Positions 1-11,499 of a stretch of DNA of 64,000 bases are shown one piece after another; positions within the stretch are counted from its first letter, which is position 1; every line of letters begins with the position of its first letter. Position numbers and translations under genes: made by a program. Below the pieces are notes generated by a model. That model was not told the origin of the DNA and searched no databases. It saw only the letters and a list, made by a program, of their open reading frames with translations. The DNA lies in contig CP092875.1 in NCBI GenBank assembly GCA_030710605.1, positions 63,187,404 through 63,251,403 on the forward strand. The letters run 5' to 3'. Source of the DNA: Cordylochernes scorpioides. Taxonomy: Eukaryota > Arthropoda > Arachnida > Pseudoscorpiones > Chernetidae.

Positions 1-1180
1 TTAACATGGATATTTAAAAAAAAATTGAAGACATAAAACATATTTTTCATTAAACTATGTGTATTTTAAATAATTGTAAATAGAGAAGATCAAAATTATT
101 AAACAAAATATATAAATGTTAATTTTATAAGTATTTAAATTTGATTTTAATATAAAAAAAAAAGAGTTTTCTAAATTTTATTTTGAATATTGAATTTTGA
201 GCCTTACAAATAAACCAGTACATGAAGATTTACAATGATATATTAAATGCTAATATAAAATTTCATATTTATGCCAACGGATCAAAGTATAATTTTCTAA
301 TTAATATTAATTATATAAACTATATTAATATTAAGAGTATATATAGACCTGACAATATTTAAATATTTAAATTGCTAATTAATCAATTTTAATTATTTTG
401 TTTATTTATAGGTCATACGTATATCTTTTGAATTAATAATTCACAAATATTTTATATGAAGGGCAATAAAGATTTCTCCATCAAGGAAAAGCTCTTATGC
501 CAAACTATTAGATGTATTTTGTTTGAAGTGGGAAAGATGGAGAAAAAAAGGCTTAAGAAGGAATGGAAGGGGAGGGAAGTTGGATCGAAGCTTCAATAAC
601 ACTCGTCTGTTTTGAAATTAATTTCTGTTTATGGCGGGAAATAAAAGGGTTAGCTAACTTTTTACAATTTCGTGTAATTTTAATTGAACCATTAAACTGT
701 GATTTCTTCTAAATAGATTTTTGACATCGCAATATATAGGAAAAGTTTTGATTTATATATTTTAAAAAGTTGTGTTTGTATATTTATCATTTTTATAATA
801 TTACATCTAACAATTTTCGTAAATTTATTTTATATTCGTATATATTCTTTTGAACGAATTCTCATATATATATTTGTATTGTGCTTTATAGCAATTCATT
901 TTTGATTCTAAATGAAAAATATTAAATATCTATTAAGCTGAAAAGGGCTTCATATGCATTGCCCTTTTAAAATCTAATATATATAATATATTTAATATAA
1001 AAATAAATACAATTATATATAAATAAACCTAGTCTTTAATTATTAAAAATTCAGATTTACTTAACAGATTTTAAAGAAATTAACCTATATCAATTAACCT
1101 TAAATTGTATGAATTAGAAACAACCTGACTATATAAAGAAATATAAAGTATTAATTGAACACATTTCTATTGTGCCCCTT
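1..1180. other. AT-rich DNA with no recognised gene
   Basis: Long A/T runs and short TA microsatellites with stops in all frames. A somewhat more G-rich patch near 520-660 has no long reading frame. I see no coding signal, RNA gene or recognisable repeat here. Confidence 0.6.
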
Positions 1181-1280
1181 ATTGCAAATATCTATATATA
1201 TAATTGCCTTATTCTGTCTGAAGCTCACGGATAGAATGCGCGCCCATTGGCTGCCGGCGAACACGTGTCCTCCCTGCCCC

Positions 1281-1752
1281 CCTCTAGACAACCCTGTTAT
1301 CAGCAGTGTGTTACATCCACCTATCTATACAGACCACCCTGTCTATAGCGACCACTGACCACCCTGCCTATAGCGACCACTCTAGACAACCCTGTTATCA
1401 GCTGTGTGATACATCCACCTGTCTTTACAGACCACCCTGTATATAGCGGCCATTCTAGATAACCCTGTTATCAGCTGTGTGATACATCCACCTGTCTATA
1501 CAGTCCACCCTGTCTATAGCGGTCACTTTAGGCAACCCTGTTATCATCAGTGTGTTACATTCACCTGTCTATACAGACCACCCTGTCTATAGCGGACACC
1601 TTAGGCAACCCTGTTATCAGCAGTGTGATACATACACCTGTCTATACAGACCACCCTGTCTATAGCGGCCACTCTAGACAACCCTGTTATCAGCTGTGTG
1701 ATACATACACCTGTCTATACAGACCACCCTGTCTATAGCGACCACCCAAGAC
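1281..1752. repeat. 73-bp tandem repeat array (about 6 copies)
   Basis: The motif accctgttatca starts at 1291, 1389, 1462, 1535, 1608 and 1681. Four of the five steps are exactly 73 bp, and the first is 98 bp because of a 25-bp internal duplication. Each unit carries CCTGTCTATAGCG and an inverted-looking CTGTCTATACAG. The array is clearly richer in GC than its surroundings. Open frames across it are a by-product of the repetition. It lies directly upstream of a Helitron-like 3' terminus and may be part of that element. Confidence 0.9.
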
Positions 1753-1786
1753 AACGTATTTAAAATATATTCGCACTCGGGTAAAA

Positions 1787-1816
1787 CCCGGGCGTTGCCC
1801 GGGCCATTCGTCTAGT
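1787..1816 (+). mobile_element. Helitron-like 3' terminus (hairpin plus CTAG/T)
   Basis: A 7-bp GC hairpin (CCCGGGC, loop GTT, GCCCGGG; 1787-1803) is followed eight bases later by CTAG at 1812-1815 and then T. Rolling-circle Helitrons end in a short hairpin just upstream of CTRR and insert between A and T. The array immediately upstream fits the short Helitron relatives (HINE/Pearl type) that carry a central minisatellite. The 5' terminus was not identified and no Rep/helicase is present, so this would be a non-autonomous copy. Confidence 0.5.
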
Positions 1817-2088
1817 AGAATATATTGGAAAGGCTTAACTGTATTATTTCATTAGGAACTGCAGGTTTTTAGGCCTATTTACAGCCATTTTTAAACTTTT
1901 TTAATTTTTCATTTTATTTATTGTGTGTGCATATATATATATATTTATAGTAATTTAAACCAACAACCCCATATATATTGTATATAATATTAAAATATTC
2001 TCATGTTGTTTAATAGAAAAACTTCGTTTAATAAATTTACGCATGATTGACATGTGTCATTACATCACCATATGTAATGTACTTTGTA

Positions 2089-2975
2089 AAAACTGAGGAT
2101 AAATAAATAAAACTCTGTTATAGATAAAGAGTTGAGCTAAATCAAGAGATTGAGATAGGAGTCCAACGAGGCCTAGAAGATGTCAGGGCTTTGCCAGAGT
2201 GTACAATATCGCATCCGATCCACGCCCTTGTTGCATCTTCTGAAATCCAATACTTCCTCTCGGCAAAGATATATATATATAAAATAAAAGGATTTAAAAG
2301 CGCGAATGTTTCTTTTATACATAAAACGAACTTCTACTGTCCTTACTGCGATGAAAAAATATATTGGGAGGGCTTGGCTCATCGGTGGTGAACCCTCCCA
2401 GCGGTTTCGCCAATTTAATCCACCAGACCGCTTCTCAGAGTTCTAATATTGTATTGGATCATTCTGCTTTTATATGCTACACTGAAGGCGCGTTATTGCT
2501 TTGTGTTAAAGATATATATAGCTGGCAATTCGCGCAAATAAACATTCACTTCACCATCAGCGGAAGCCCTCGTCGGTTGTGTCCAAGGTCCATCTCATCG
2601 ACAATTTAGAACAGTAAGAACTCTTCAATCTCCATCTTTCGCTCCTAGCTCGACTCCTATCTGTTCACAGAACTTTCCTAGTACAACTGTGTCTCTTTGA
2701 TTTTTTTTTGTGTGTGTGTATGGACATACCCAAGCTTTCCACTCTGCCTCCACCACGACTGCCTGTACTCTGTGAGAACTGTTAAAGGTCTTTCAAGGTG
2801 CAGAGAGGTACTGGAAAATTCTCCAAATCCTGACTGTTCCTCTCGGTACAGTATAGCGAGAGATGACAGGGTCACACACCATAGTTTAAGTCGACAGGAT
2901 TCCACTACGACAGGATTCTACAAGAGTCTACAGGATCTCACACCACAGCGAGAGACCTTCAGGATATCATATATT
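2089..2975 (+). repeat. Dispersed LTR-like repeat, copy 1 (inverted partner at 56970-57680)
   Basis: Stretches such as 2560-2830 match the reverse complement of 57120-57400, with shared blocks like CTTTCCACTCTGCCTC and GTGCAGAGAGGTACTGGAAA. The start at 2095-2150 matches the far end of the other copy at about 57620-57680. The middle is interrupted by a foldback repeat half at about 2290-2480. No protein domain is visible. A solo LTR or untranslated end of a retroelement is the likeliest nature. Confidence 0.6.
2290..2480. repeat. Foldback repeat family G, half copy
   Basis: Carries the family blocks GCGAATGTTTCTTTT, CTACTGTCCTTACTGCGATG, ATATTGGGAGG and CGGTTTCGCCAATTTAATCC. These are also found at 23962, 37240 and 43405. 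Only one arm is present, inside the LTR-like repeat. Confidence 0.65.
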
Positions 2976-2977
2976 GT

Positions 2978-3165
2978 TTTGAATATAGAGCAATCCATGT
3001 TTAAATCTTTTGATAATGAAAAACATATATTAGATTGAATAAAATATTTTTTTGCCAATATTTAGGTTGGCTGAACGCCTTATTAACCGAAACAGAAATA
3101 TTGGCAAATAAATATTTAATTCAATCCAAATATGCCTATATATGCCTTTTTATTATCAATATATA
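2978..3165. repeat. Repeat family B, inverted dimer
   Basis: Starts with the family end TAGAGCAATCCAT. It holds GCCAATATTTAGGTTGGCTG followed by the opposite-strand AATATTGGC, so two monomers face each other. The outer arms read ATATTAGATTGAATAAAATA and its approximate reverse complement. Confidence 0.7.
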
Positions 3166-3169
3166 TACA

Positions 3170-5390
3170 CTAAGATGTACCAAGGAAAGCACCTTTCCTT
3201 TTTATTATTAATTAAACCAATGTATTATGGTATTGATATAGTTATATCCTTTACTAGTGGCGATAAAGAATTAGCCACAACACCATTTTGGTAATATTAG
3301 ACAAAATGATAACCTTTATACCATGGCTTCGGGCTCTGGCCCCATTCTATATAATGGGAATAATATTATAAATACCAAACTAAGGCATACACACCGATAG
3401 AATAATTATTAATTATAAAATATATATTCACTAAATATTTCCAAATTTTACTTGATTGTTTTATCAAAAACGTAAAATAATTAAATCATAAAATAATAAT
3501 AAAATGTCTATCTTTTTGTTTTTTTAATTTTTCTTCTTTAGCCTTTTCACCTTTCATTTAATTTAAAATATATAAAAAAAATTGAACTAACCCATTTATT
3601 GTAATTTATCAAAATATTTATCCATTTTAATTTAATCACACTTATTTACTTTATATATTATACATTTTAAAACAAAACGTTATATATATTCGTTGGAATA
3701 GAATATATAGATTTTTCAAAATCAAATAAACATTTCTAAATATTAATTTAAATAAATAAAAGTAAATTATTATACCAAAATGGTAAATATTTCTCTTCGT
3801 TTTGAAATAACTGAAGCCAGAATTGTTTTTAGTTCTTATTTGGCAAACATAGCTTTCAGTTAAATGAAACATTACACCAACATATCTATTAGTTTTAGCA
3901 CTGACCTTTGTGCTAATTTCAATAATTGAATGCTAAAAAAACATCGTCTGTCAGGATTTAAAATTCAACTTTTGACTTTGTTTGCCAAACAAATTCAATT
4001 ATAATTTTTATTTTTACGATTCCTCACGCCTTTTGAAACATAATTCATCTATTTATCTTGGCTACATTTATCTTTTGCATTTAAATTTATTATAATAATT
4101 GTAAATTTTCTGTTACAAATATTTATGTAAACGCTTCATTTTTGGGGGTATTTATCAATAGGTAAATATAAATAGTTAAAGTATTACAGGTATATCTTTG
4201 AACCCTATATTTTATTTAAATATTTCCCAAATATATCACTTATCTCGATTGAATAATTTATTAAATTTTAATAAAACATTAAAGCCTATATATAGTTGTT
4301 TTTATATAAAAATCATGAACTTGACTTATTTCTTTGAGTTTCACCTATAGTACTTGTAGGCCATTAGTTTTAAAAGTATCTATGTATCCATTTGAAAGAT
4401 ATATTTGAATAACTTTATATAACATCTTTAAACAATTAATATTTTGAAATAAATTATAAAGTAGGAATTATATATATATATTAATTAAGAAGGTATACTG
4501 GATCAAAAAATAATTAATTCACAAATATTATTTTTTTCATCCAATACATGTATTTTTAATTAAATATCATTCATGGATTGCTCTATTTTCAATAATATAT
4601 ATATATGTGAAATTTTATTTTTAACATAAATGGAGACTCCTAACATATTTTGCTCTTTTACCCAACTGTTATATTAATTTAAATATATTTTAAGTGACAA
4701 TTGAAATAATTGTCTTTAATTCATTTAAAGCGCTTTAATCAAAACAATTTTGGTTAAATTGTTTTTCACTAGTTTGTGAAATATTTGTATTCAGTTTGTA
4801 AAATAATTTATATGAATTAGATATATTTTTAGATGATTTTCTGGGAGAATATTGATATAGAAAATGAAGTAATATCTAATTATTTCATGAAAACTTTAAA
4901 TGTACACCTCAAAATATACCTCAGGCATAAACATTTTCAAAATAATGATATTTATTGATTCGCTTAATTACATATATTCTATGATAAAAAAAAAATATAT
5001 ATATATATATAAAGGTATCTGACCATTGACCAATTATTGATCGCTTAAAAAAAAGAGAGCAGCAATAATAAATCTTCGCCCATGAAAAATTGCACTGGAA
5101 GAAGTTAAGAAGTTGATATAACGGCTTTTAGCACCGAGCTTGAAGTGTGTTGCTATAGAGATAATTCTGAACCAAAACATAATTTTAAAGAAATATAAAT
5201 TATTATTGTTAATGATTCTAATAGGATATTTTAGTTTTCTATATCAGGTTTAATAATATAAAACGAATTTAAATTGAATATGTTATTTTACAACTAATAT
5301 TGCAGTTATTTCATAACGAAAAGCAAACTTTACTTGCAACAAAAGGATATTTTCTTCGAATATAAACCAATATATCTTATAAATTATTCT
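3170..5390. other. AT-rich DNA without a gene
   Basis: Only A/T runs, short TA microsatellites and short unrelated open frames. A fragment of the family-B end (GGATTGCTCTATTTTCAA) is visible at about 4574. No coding, RNA or regulatory signal was recognised. Confidence 0.55.
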
Positions 5391-5394
5391 AATA

Positions 5395-5745
5395 AACACC
5401 TTGCTAGGCATATACGTATATATTAAAAAAAAATTAGGCATATCCTGATCACTAACATAGCTTTGTTTATTAGATGGAAGAGCGCCATGTGGTAGAACAG
5501 AAATCAACTAAACGTTAATTTAACCTGTTTCGTGATATTTGGCCAACCCCTTTTCTTGATAAATCAAGATTCATCTTAATTAATCTTGCTTTGTCAAGAA
5601 AATGGGTTGGCCAAATATCAGGGAACAGTATAAATAAGCGTTTAGTTTATTCTGTTCTACCACATGGCGCTCTTTCATCTAAAGAAACGATCATGTTAGT
5701 AATCAGGATATGCCTAATTTGTTTTTAATATCAACACCTGACCGT
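5395..5745. repeat. Repeat family E, inverted dimer of about 350 bp
   Basis: The left arm contains AGGCATATCCTGATCA and GCGCCATGTGGTAGAACAG. The right arm contains their reverse complements (CTGTTCTACCACATGGCGC, AATCAGGATATGCCTAA). The centre near 5565 holds GTTGGCCAAATATCA and its inverse. Other members lie at 9905, 34160 and 49075. Confidence 0.8.
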
Positions 5746-6140
5746 CTTTATTTATTTATTTTTTATCATTTTTTTCATATATATATATATGTTTTAGTAA
5801 ATTCTTCCTTAATATCTTATTGTTACTCTTTTTTTGTTTATTTATTTTTGTAAAATATGTTTATAACTGCTTCTGATTAAAAATATAAATCGACTCAATT
5901 ATCCCTAGCCGGGATATTGCTTTTTTGTGTGTTGAAATAAATGAATAAATAGTTTTCCTTACCACCTTAATGTTCTATATTGGAGATACGAGCCAAATAC
6001 ATTATATTAATGTATTGTCAAAGGAAGAGGTGCTTCATTTTACTTATTATATACAGTTTAAGGAACAAGTTGAGAACATACAATATAGGTGCCCCACTTT
6101 CCATTGTTATAGTAACATAGTTATTTTTTCTGTTGCAGAT
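5746..6140. other. AT-rich spacer
   Basis: Poly-T and TA runs between the family-E foldback and the mariner remnant. No gene was recognised. Confidence 0.5.
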
Positions 6141-6143
6141 TGA

Positions 6144-6945
6144 AATGGCAGAACTTATTGTTACGCAAGAAATAAAGAGGCATGTAGTTATTGTATCCTT
6201 GGCTGGAGAACACACCTATTCAGAAACCGGTGCATTCTTGAAATTTGCATGTCAATTATTTTAAAGGTTCGGGGAGAATTGGGAGCTGCAAAAAGTAATG
6301 TGGTGGAATTTTCCTAAAGGAAACGACATTGTCGACGATCTAATAGTATCAGGACGCCAGACTTTATAAGCCGTGTCCAAGCTGCCATCGATGAGGACCC
6401 TGGGAAGTTGATGAGGACACTCGCCAGAGAGATGCAGGTTGATGAGGCTACCATCCGACGTGTGGTTCATGAAAATCTCCGTTACAAATCATACGTGATG
6501 CGGAGAGAACAGTTAATGTCCGATAGAACCAAGGTAAACCGCTTGACCAGAGCCAAGAACTTCTGGACAAGCTCAAATTTCCCGAATAGTCAAGAATGAT
6601 CTGGTTTTTCTCAGAAGATAAGAACTTTGCTCAGGACTAGAAGGTGAAAAACAAAAATGATCGGTTGCTGTGCAAAAGTCCCAATGAGGTACCTACAGTC
6701 ATGCATACATCAATTCCAGCATCATTGATTGTTCTTGGTGTTGTTAGTAGTGAAGGTGATGCGATCCTCCTCATTTTTCTCTCCAGGTGCCATAGTCAAT
6801 GCAGTTGCTTACACCAAGGTGTTAGCCATAGTTGTCTAGCCTCGGATAGCTTCTGTAGCACATGGGAGACCTATGATTTTCAACAAGACTCAGCACCCTC
6901 TAATACAGCCATAACAACTCAAGAATGGATGCTTATAAAATGAAA
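6144..6945 (+). pseudogene. Degenerate mariner-like transposase
   Basis: A broken mariner/IS630-type transposase. An ATG at 6146 starts MAELIVTQEIKRHVV, which is stopped after about 39 codons. The second helix-turn-helix survives in another frame at 6408-6599 (LAREMQVDEATIRRVVHENL and following). The catalytic region follows in a further frame: sequence equivalent to IWFFSDEKNFAQD near 6600 and FQQDSAPSNTAITTQEW at 6878-6930. Several stops and frame changes make it non-functional. The C-terminal third with the last catalytic residue is missing. The protein would have cut and pasted the element at TA sites. The family call rests on these motifs; no inverted ends were identified. Confidence 0.8.
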
Positions 6946-7004
6946 ATATATAAACGCCGTTAAGATGCTTATATAGCATCTTAACGTTTATCTTCCTAGC
7001 GTTA

Positions 7005-7085
7005 TATACTTTAATGTACTCCTGTAGAAGGGCAGATATTCCTGAAAGCTCGAGAATACATTTAATAAAGATAAAGAAACTTATC
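7005..7085 (+). repeat. Repeat family C, single copy
   Basis: CTCCTGTAGAAGGGCAGATA, then CCTGAAAGCTCGAGAATAC and an AATAAAG tail. The same layout occurs at 14811, 45700 and 48050. Confidence 0.6.
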
Positions 7086-7980
7086 TCTAGAAACCTATGG
7101 CATTTATTTGATTAAAATTGTATATATACAATTAATCAACTTACTTTAAAGACGTGTATCCAATTAAAATGTATTAAAATAAGTATGTAAAATATGCAAA
7201 TTTATAAAGAGCTAATAAAGTGTAACACCAGAATTCTCAGTTTAATGTAACAAGTTAATTAGGCCGAAAGTTTGTTTAGATTATTGGAATTCCAGAAGAC
7301 ATAGTTCCACAAAAATGGAAAGAGCTTCAATTGTAATTACACCCAATTTAATAACGACCCGAGGGGTCACAAATTGGTGAGTGTTGGGATAGGGCCTTGG
7401 GGACCTTACTTTGAAATTCAAACGCTTCATTCTACTATAGCATTTCCATTGGCACATGCTATAGCTTTACTTCTATTGTGCTTTCTTATTACACCTCTCT
7501 CGGCATTGTAATTTACTAAATTCTGAGCTAGGCACTCTTTGTAACAATTCATTATTACATGTTGTAAATTTTCATATTAAAGGTTTCCTAAATTTTAACT
7601 TACGAGATTATAAGTTTCCTGACACTAATGATTCGTATTGCAAGTTTCCTAAATACGTCAACATTACCTGTGCTAAAATTTTCAGATTACAATTTACCAA
7701 AACCCAACGTTTACCTTAGGTTTTATATTACAAGTTCACTACTACCTAAAAGCTACATTAGTTAGGTTCCCAGATTACAGGTGTCTAGGTTTCCAGATTA
7801 TATGTGTCCTAATATCTTAACTTTACCTTAGTTAGTTTTCCAGAATACAAGTTTCACAAACATTTACTTCAACTTGGTTATGTTTTCAGTTTACAGATTT
7901 CCTAAAAGCTCCATTCTATCTTTGGTAGGTTTCCAGAATACAGATTTACTAATACCCCAACTTTACATGAAGTAGCTTTA
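7086..7980. other. AT-rich DNA grading into degenerate minisatellite
   Basis: From about 7560 on, degenerate versions of GGTTTCCTAA and TTTACAG appear at irregular spacing. They look like decayed ancestors of the regular 47-bp array that follows. No gene was recognised. Confidence 0.5.
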
Positions 7981-9450
7981 CAATTAACAGGTTTCCTTAT
8001 ACCCAAACTTTACCTGAGGTAGCTTTACAGTTTACAGGTTTCCTAATAGCTCAATTCTACCGTAGTTAGGTTTCCAATTCACGCAGGTTTCCTAATACCC
8101 CAACATTACCTGAGGTAGCTTTACAATTTACAGGTTTCCTAATACCCCAACATTACCTCAGGTAGCTTTACAGTTTACAGGTTTCCTAATAGCTCAATTC
8201 TACCGTAGTTAGGTTTCCAATTTACGCAGGTTTCCTAATACCCCAACATTACCCGAGGTAGCTTTACAGTTTACAGGTTTCCTAATACCCCAACATTACC
8301 TGAGGTAGCTTTACAGTTTACATGTTTCCTAATACCCCAACATTACCTGAGGTAGCTTTACAGTTTACAGGTCTCCTAATACCCCAACATTACCTGAGGT
8401 AGCTTTACAGTTTACAGGTTTCCTAATACCCAAACATTACCTGAGGTAGCTTTACAGTTTACAGGTTTCCTAATACCCCAACATTACCTGAGGTAGCTTT
8501 ACAGTTTACAGGTTTCCTAATACCCCAACTTTACCTGAGATAGCTTTAAAGTTTACAGGTTTTTTAAATACTCCAACATTACCTGAGATAGATTTAAAGT
8601 TTACAGGTTTTTAAAATACTCCAACATTACCTGAGATAGCTCTACAGTTTGAAGGTTTCCTAATACCCCAACTTTATCTGAGGTAACTTTGCAGTTTACA
8701 GGTTTCCTAATAGCTCAATTCTACCGTAGTTAGGTTTCCAATTTACGCAGGTTTCCTAATACCCCAACATTACCCGAGGTAGCTTTACAGTTTACAGGTT
8801 TCCTAATACCCCAACATTACCTGAGGTAGCTTTACAGTTTACATGTTTCCTAATACCCCAACATTACCTGAGGTAGCTTTACAGTTTACAGGTCTCCTAA
8901 TACCCCAACATTACCTGAGGTAGCTTTACAGTTTACAGGTTTCCTAATACCCAAACATTACCTGAGGTAGCTTTACAGTTTACAGGTTTCCTAATACCCC
9001 AACATTACCTGAGGTAGCTTTACAGTTTACAGGTTTCCTAATACCCCAACTTTACCTGAGATAGCTTTAAAGTTTACAGGTTTTTTAAATACTCCAACAT
9101 TACCTGAGATAGATTTAAAGTTTACAGGTTTTTAAAATACTCCAACATTACCTGAGATAGCTCTACAGTTTGAAGGTTTCCTAATACCCCAACTTTATCT
9201 GAGGTAACTTTGCAGTTTACAGGTTTAATAATAGCTCAATTCTACCATAGGTAGGTTTCCAGTTTACGCAGGTTTCCTAATACCCCATCTCACCTGAGGT
9301 AGCTTTACTGTTTACAGGTTTTTAAAATACCTCAACATTACCTGAGATAGCTTTACAGTTTACAGGTTTCCTAATACATAATCTTTACTTGAGTTAGCTT
9401 TACAGTTTACAGGTTTCCTAATAGCTTAATTCTACCTTAATTATGTTTCC
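7981..9450. repeat. 47-bp minisatellite array
   Basis: The unit runs from TAATACCCCAACATTACC through GAGGTAGCTTTACAG to TTTACAGGTTTCC, 47 bp in total, in about 30 copies. A second unit type carries AGCTCAATTCTACCGTAG. A block of 521 bp is duplicated exactly (8191-8711 and 8712-9232), including private variants such as ACATGTTTCC and GGTCTCC. No repeat-plus-unique-spacer pattern is present, so this is not a CRISPR array. Confidence 0.95.
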
Positions 9451-9904
9451 AGTTTACAGGTAGTCTTGGATAGAGAGGTATAAACGATAAATATTAACGT
9501 AGCTTTTCTTCCTATAACTTTTCGTTGTGCCAGTTACACAGATAGGATAAATAGATTTCAGTTTCAAAAAGGAAAAAGGAAATCACAATTATATTTCTAA
9601 ATTCATATATTATCATTTAATATATAGCTTTTATCTTAACATGTATGTGTCTCAACTTGCTTCAACTCTATCGGCTAACTTCCAAGTATTTTAGGATCTA
9701 TGATCATATAAATATTAAGTTCTATAAAGATTATTTTGGATCATTCAAATAACCTTTTAAATGATTATTTCTACATATATTGTTTGAATTATTGACTCTA
9801 TTTTCAATTATGATAAATATAGAGAATTATCACTTATATATGAGTTTTTCAGGGAAAAAGAAATATATACAATTGAATATGTTGAAAAACAATATAAAAA
9901 ATAA

Positions 9905-10050
9905 AAAATAAAAAGGTCAGGTGTTGATGTCAAAAATAAAAAAGGCATATCCTGACCAGGAGCACATGTGATATTTGAGATGGCGCTCTGCCTTCTGAAA
10001 GGCACATGTGCTCCTAGTCAGGATATACCTTTTTTATTTTTAACAATTGA
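9905..10050. repeat. Repeat family E, inverted dimer
   Basis: AGGCATATCCTGACCAGGAG and GCACATGTG face their reverse complements, with a short centre holding GATGGCGCTCTGCCTTC. The arms end in A/T-rich tails. Confidence 0.75.
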
Positions 10051-10059
10051 ATATGTTAT

Positions 10060-10725
10060 ACAATACTATATAATATACATTTTTATTTTAACCATATGTT
10101 TTTGCTCAAACATTATAAGTTGAAAACACAACTAAACTAAGGTTTGAAAGAAAAATGCACTTCTCCTTACACGTAGATGCAAGTATTCCAGAGCCCTTGA
10201 TGACAGGCAAAATCGAATTTTGAGAGTCAATAACTTCTTTAGGGCACAAATAATAATGAGCGATAAGAAGGAAGGAAGAAAAAGTCGTGCAGGGCCATCC
10301 ATCAATTTGTTGATGAGATAGAGGCGAATGGAGACATACTTAAATAGGATATCTCGTCCCTTTTACTTAGAGAGTAAGTGGATGAAGGGAGGAGACCATG
10401 TTGCCGAGATTTCTATGCATTTTATGGATTTAGGTATTGGGAGATATGCACATAAGTGTCTCTTGTTTACTTCTTTTTGAGTTAAAATTTAGGGGTGTTA
10501 CAAAATTATTGATACTTTTCAAAACAAAATTTATTTTTGAAAAGATAACTGAAAATTTTAAAATTTCAATGAGAAAATGTATAAAATACCTTAATATTGT
10601 AGGGGCTATTTGAAAGTATAACTGAAATTATTTAATGTTTATTAGTTTTTATATTTTTATTTTAATAGTTTTCATTGTTTATATCGGTATAATAACAGGG
10701 TTATATGAATATCAAGTATATATAT
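10060..10725. other. AT-rich DNA, no gene recognised
   Basis: Moderately mixed sequence around 10150-10450 has no conserved reading frame. The rest is A/T runs. It may hold old repeat remnants that I cannot assign. Confidence 0.5.
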
Positions 10726-10730
10726 ATATA

Positions 10731-10862
10731 TTGTTTTGAAAATAGAGCAATCCATATTTGATTCATTAGATAATAAAAGGCATATATTGGATTTAATAAA
10801 ATATTTATTTTGCCAATATTTTATTAAATCCAATATATGCCTTTTATTATCTAATATATATA
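10731..10862. repeat. Repeat family B, near-perfect inverted dimer
   Basis: AATAGAGCAATCCATATTTG leads into a hairpin whose arms are TAGATAATAAAAGGCATATA / TATATGCCTTTTATTATCTA and GGATTTAATAAAATA / TATTTTATTAAATCC. Only about 10 bp lie at the centre. Confidence 0.85.
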
Positions 10863-10869
10863 TATATCA

Positions 10870-11499
10870 ATATATAAATATATAAGCATATTAATTCACA
10901 AATTTACCTAAATGAAAGATGGATTAAAGTTTTTTTTTTTTTTTGCACAATATATTGAATATTTAATTAAATTTATCTATATATTTACATTACTTGTTTT
11001 ACATATATTGATATCATTTATCATTATTGTATATATATATTTTGAGTTTATTTAATTAATTGTTTTCACACAGAGTATTTGTGTAAGATCACAAGTAAAT
11101 AGGCGATAACCGTAAAAAAAAGGTTTTTCCTTGCTCACTATGTTACGTTTCTCTTTTTGTTCTTTTTTGTTTTGTTTTTGTTCTCTCTTTTGTAAATCAA
11201 AAGATAATTTTTGATTGATCTTCTTGGAAACAGTATCTTCAAAAAGTCTAAGTGAAGTCAACAATTATTAAATGTAGGTGATATGAGTTGATTTGCAGTT
11301 ATTTGAAGTTATATACAATGAAAATATTTTGAATATCATCTATCATTAATCACCATAAATTCATTTTTAACAAAGGCTCAGAGAGTTTCAACAATTAGAA
11401 GTTTTTATGGTTTTCGAAAGGTTTCTATTTATTGAATTTGTAAACTTTTAAGTCATCAATACTTTGATCATTTGGTCTGTAAGGTTTCTTTATTTTAAA
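10870..11499. other. AT-rich DNA, no gene recognised
   Basis: Poly-T at 10930 and short low-complexity frames. Degenerate forms of the following 32-bp repeat start at about 11400. Confidence 0.5.

Noticed and set aside
2697..3038. 113-codon plus-strand frame in the LTR-like repeat
   Set aside because: The homologous copy at 56970-57680 does not keep it open, so it is incidental.
7981..9450. CRISPR-like array
   Set aside because: Units are contiguous minisatellite copies without unique spacers, and the window is clearly eukaryotic.
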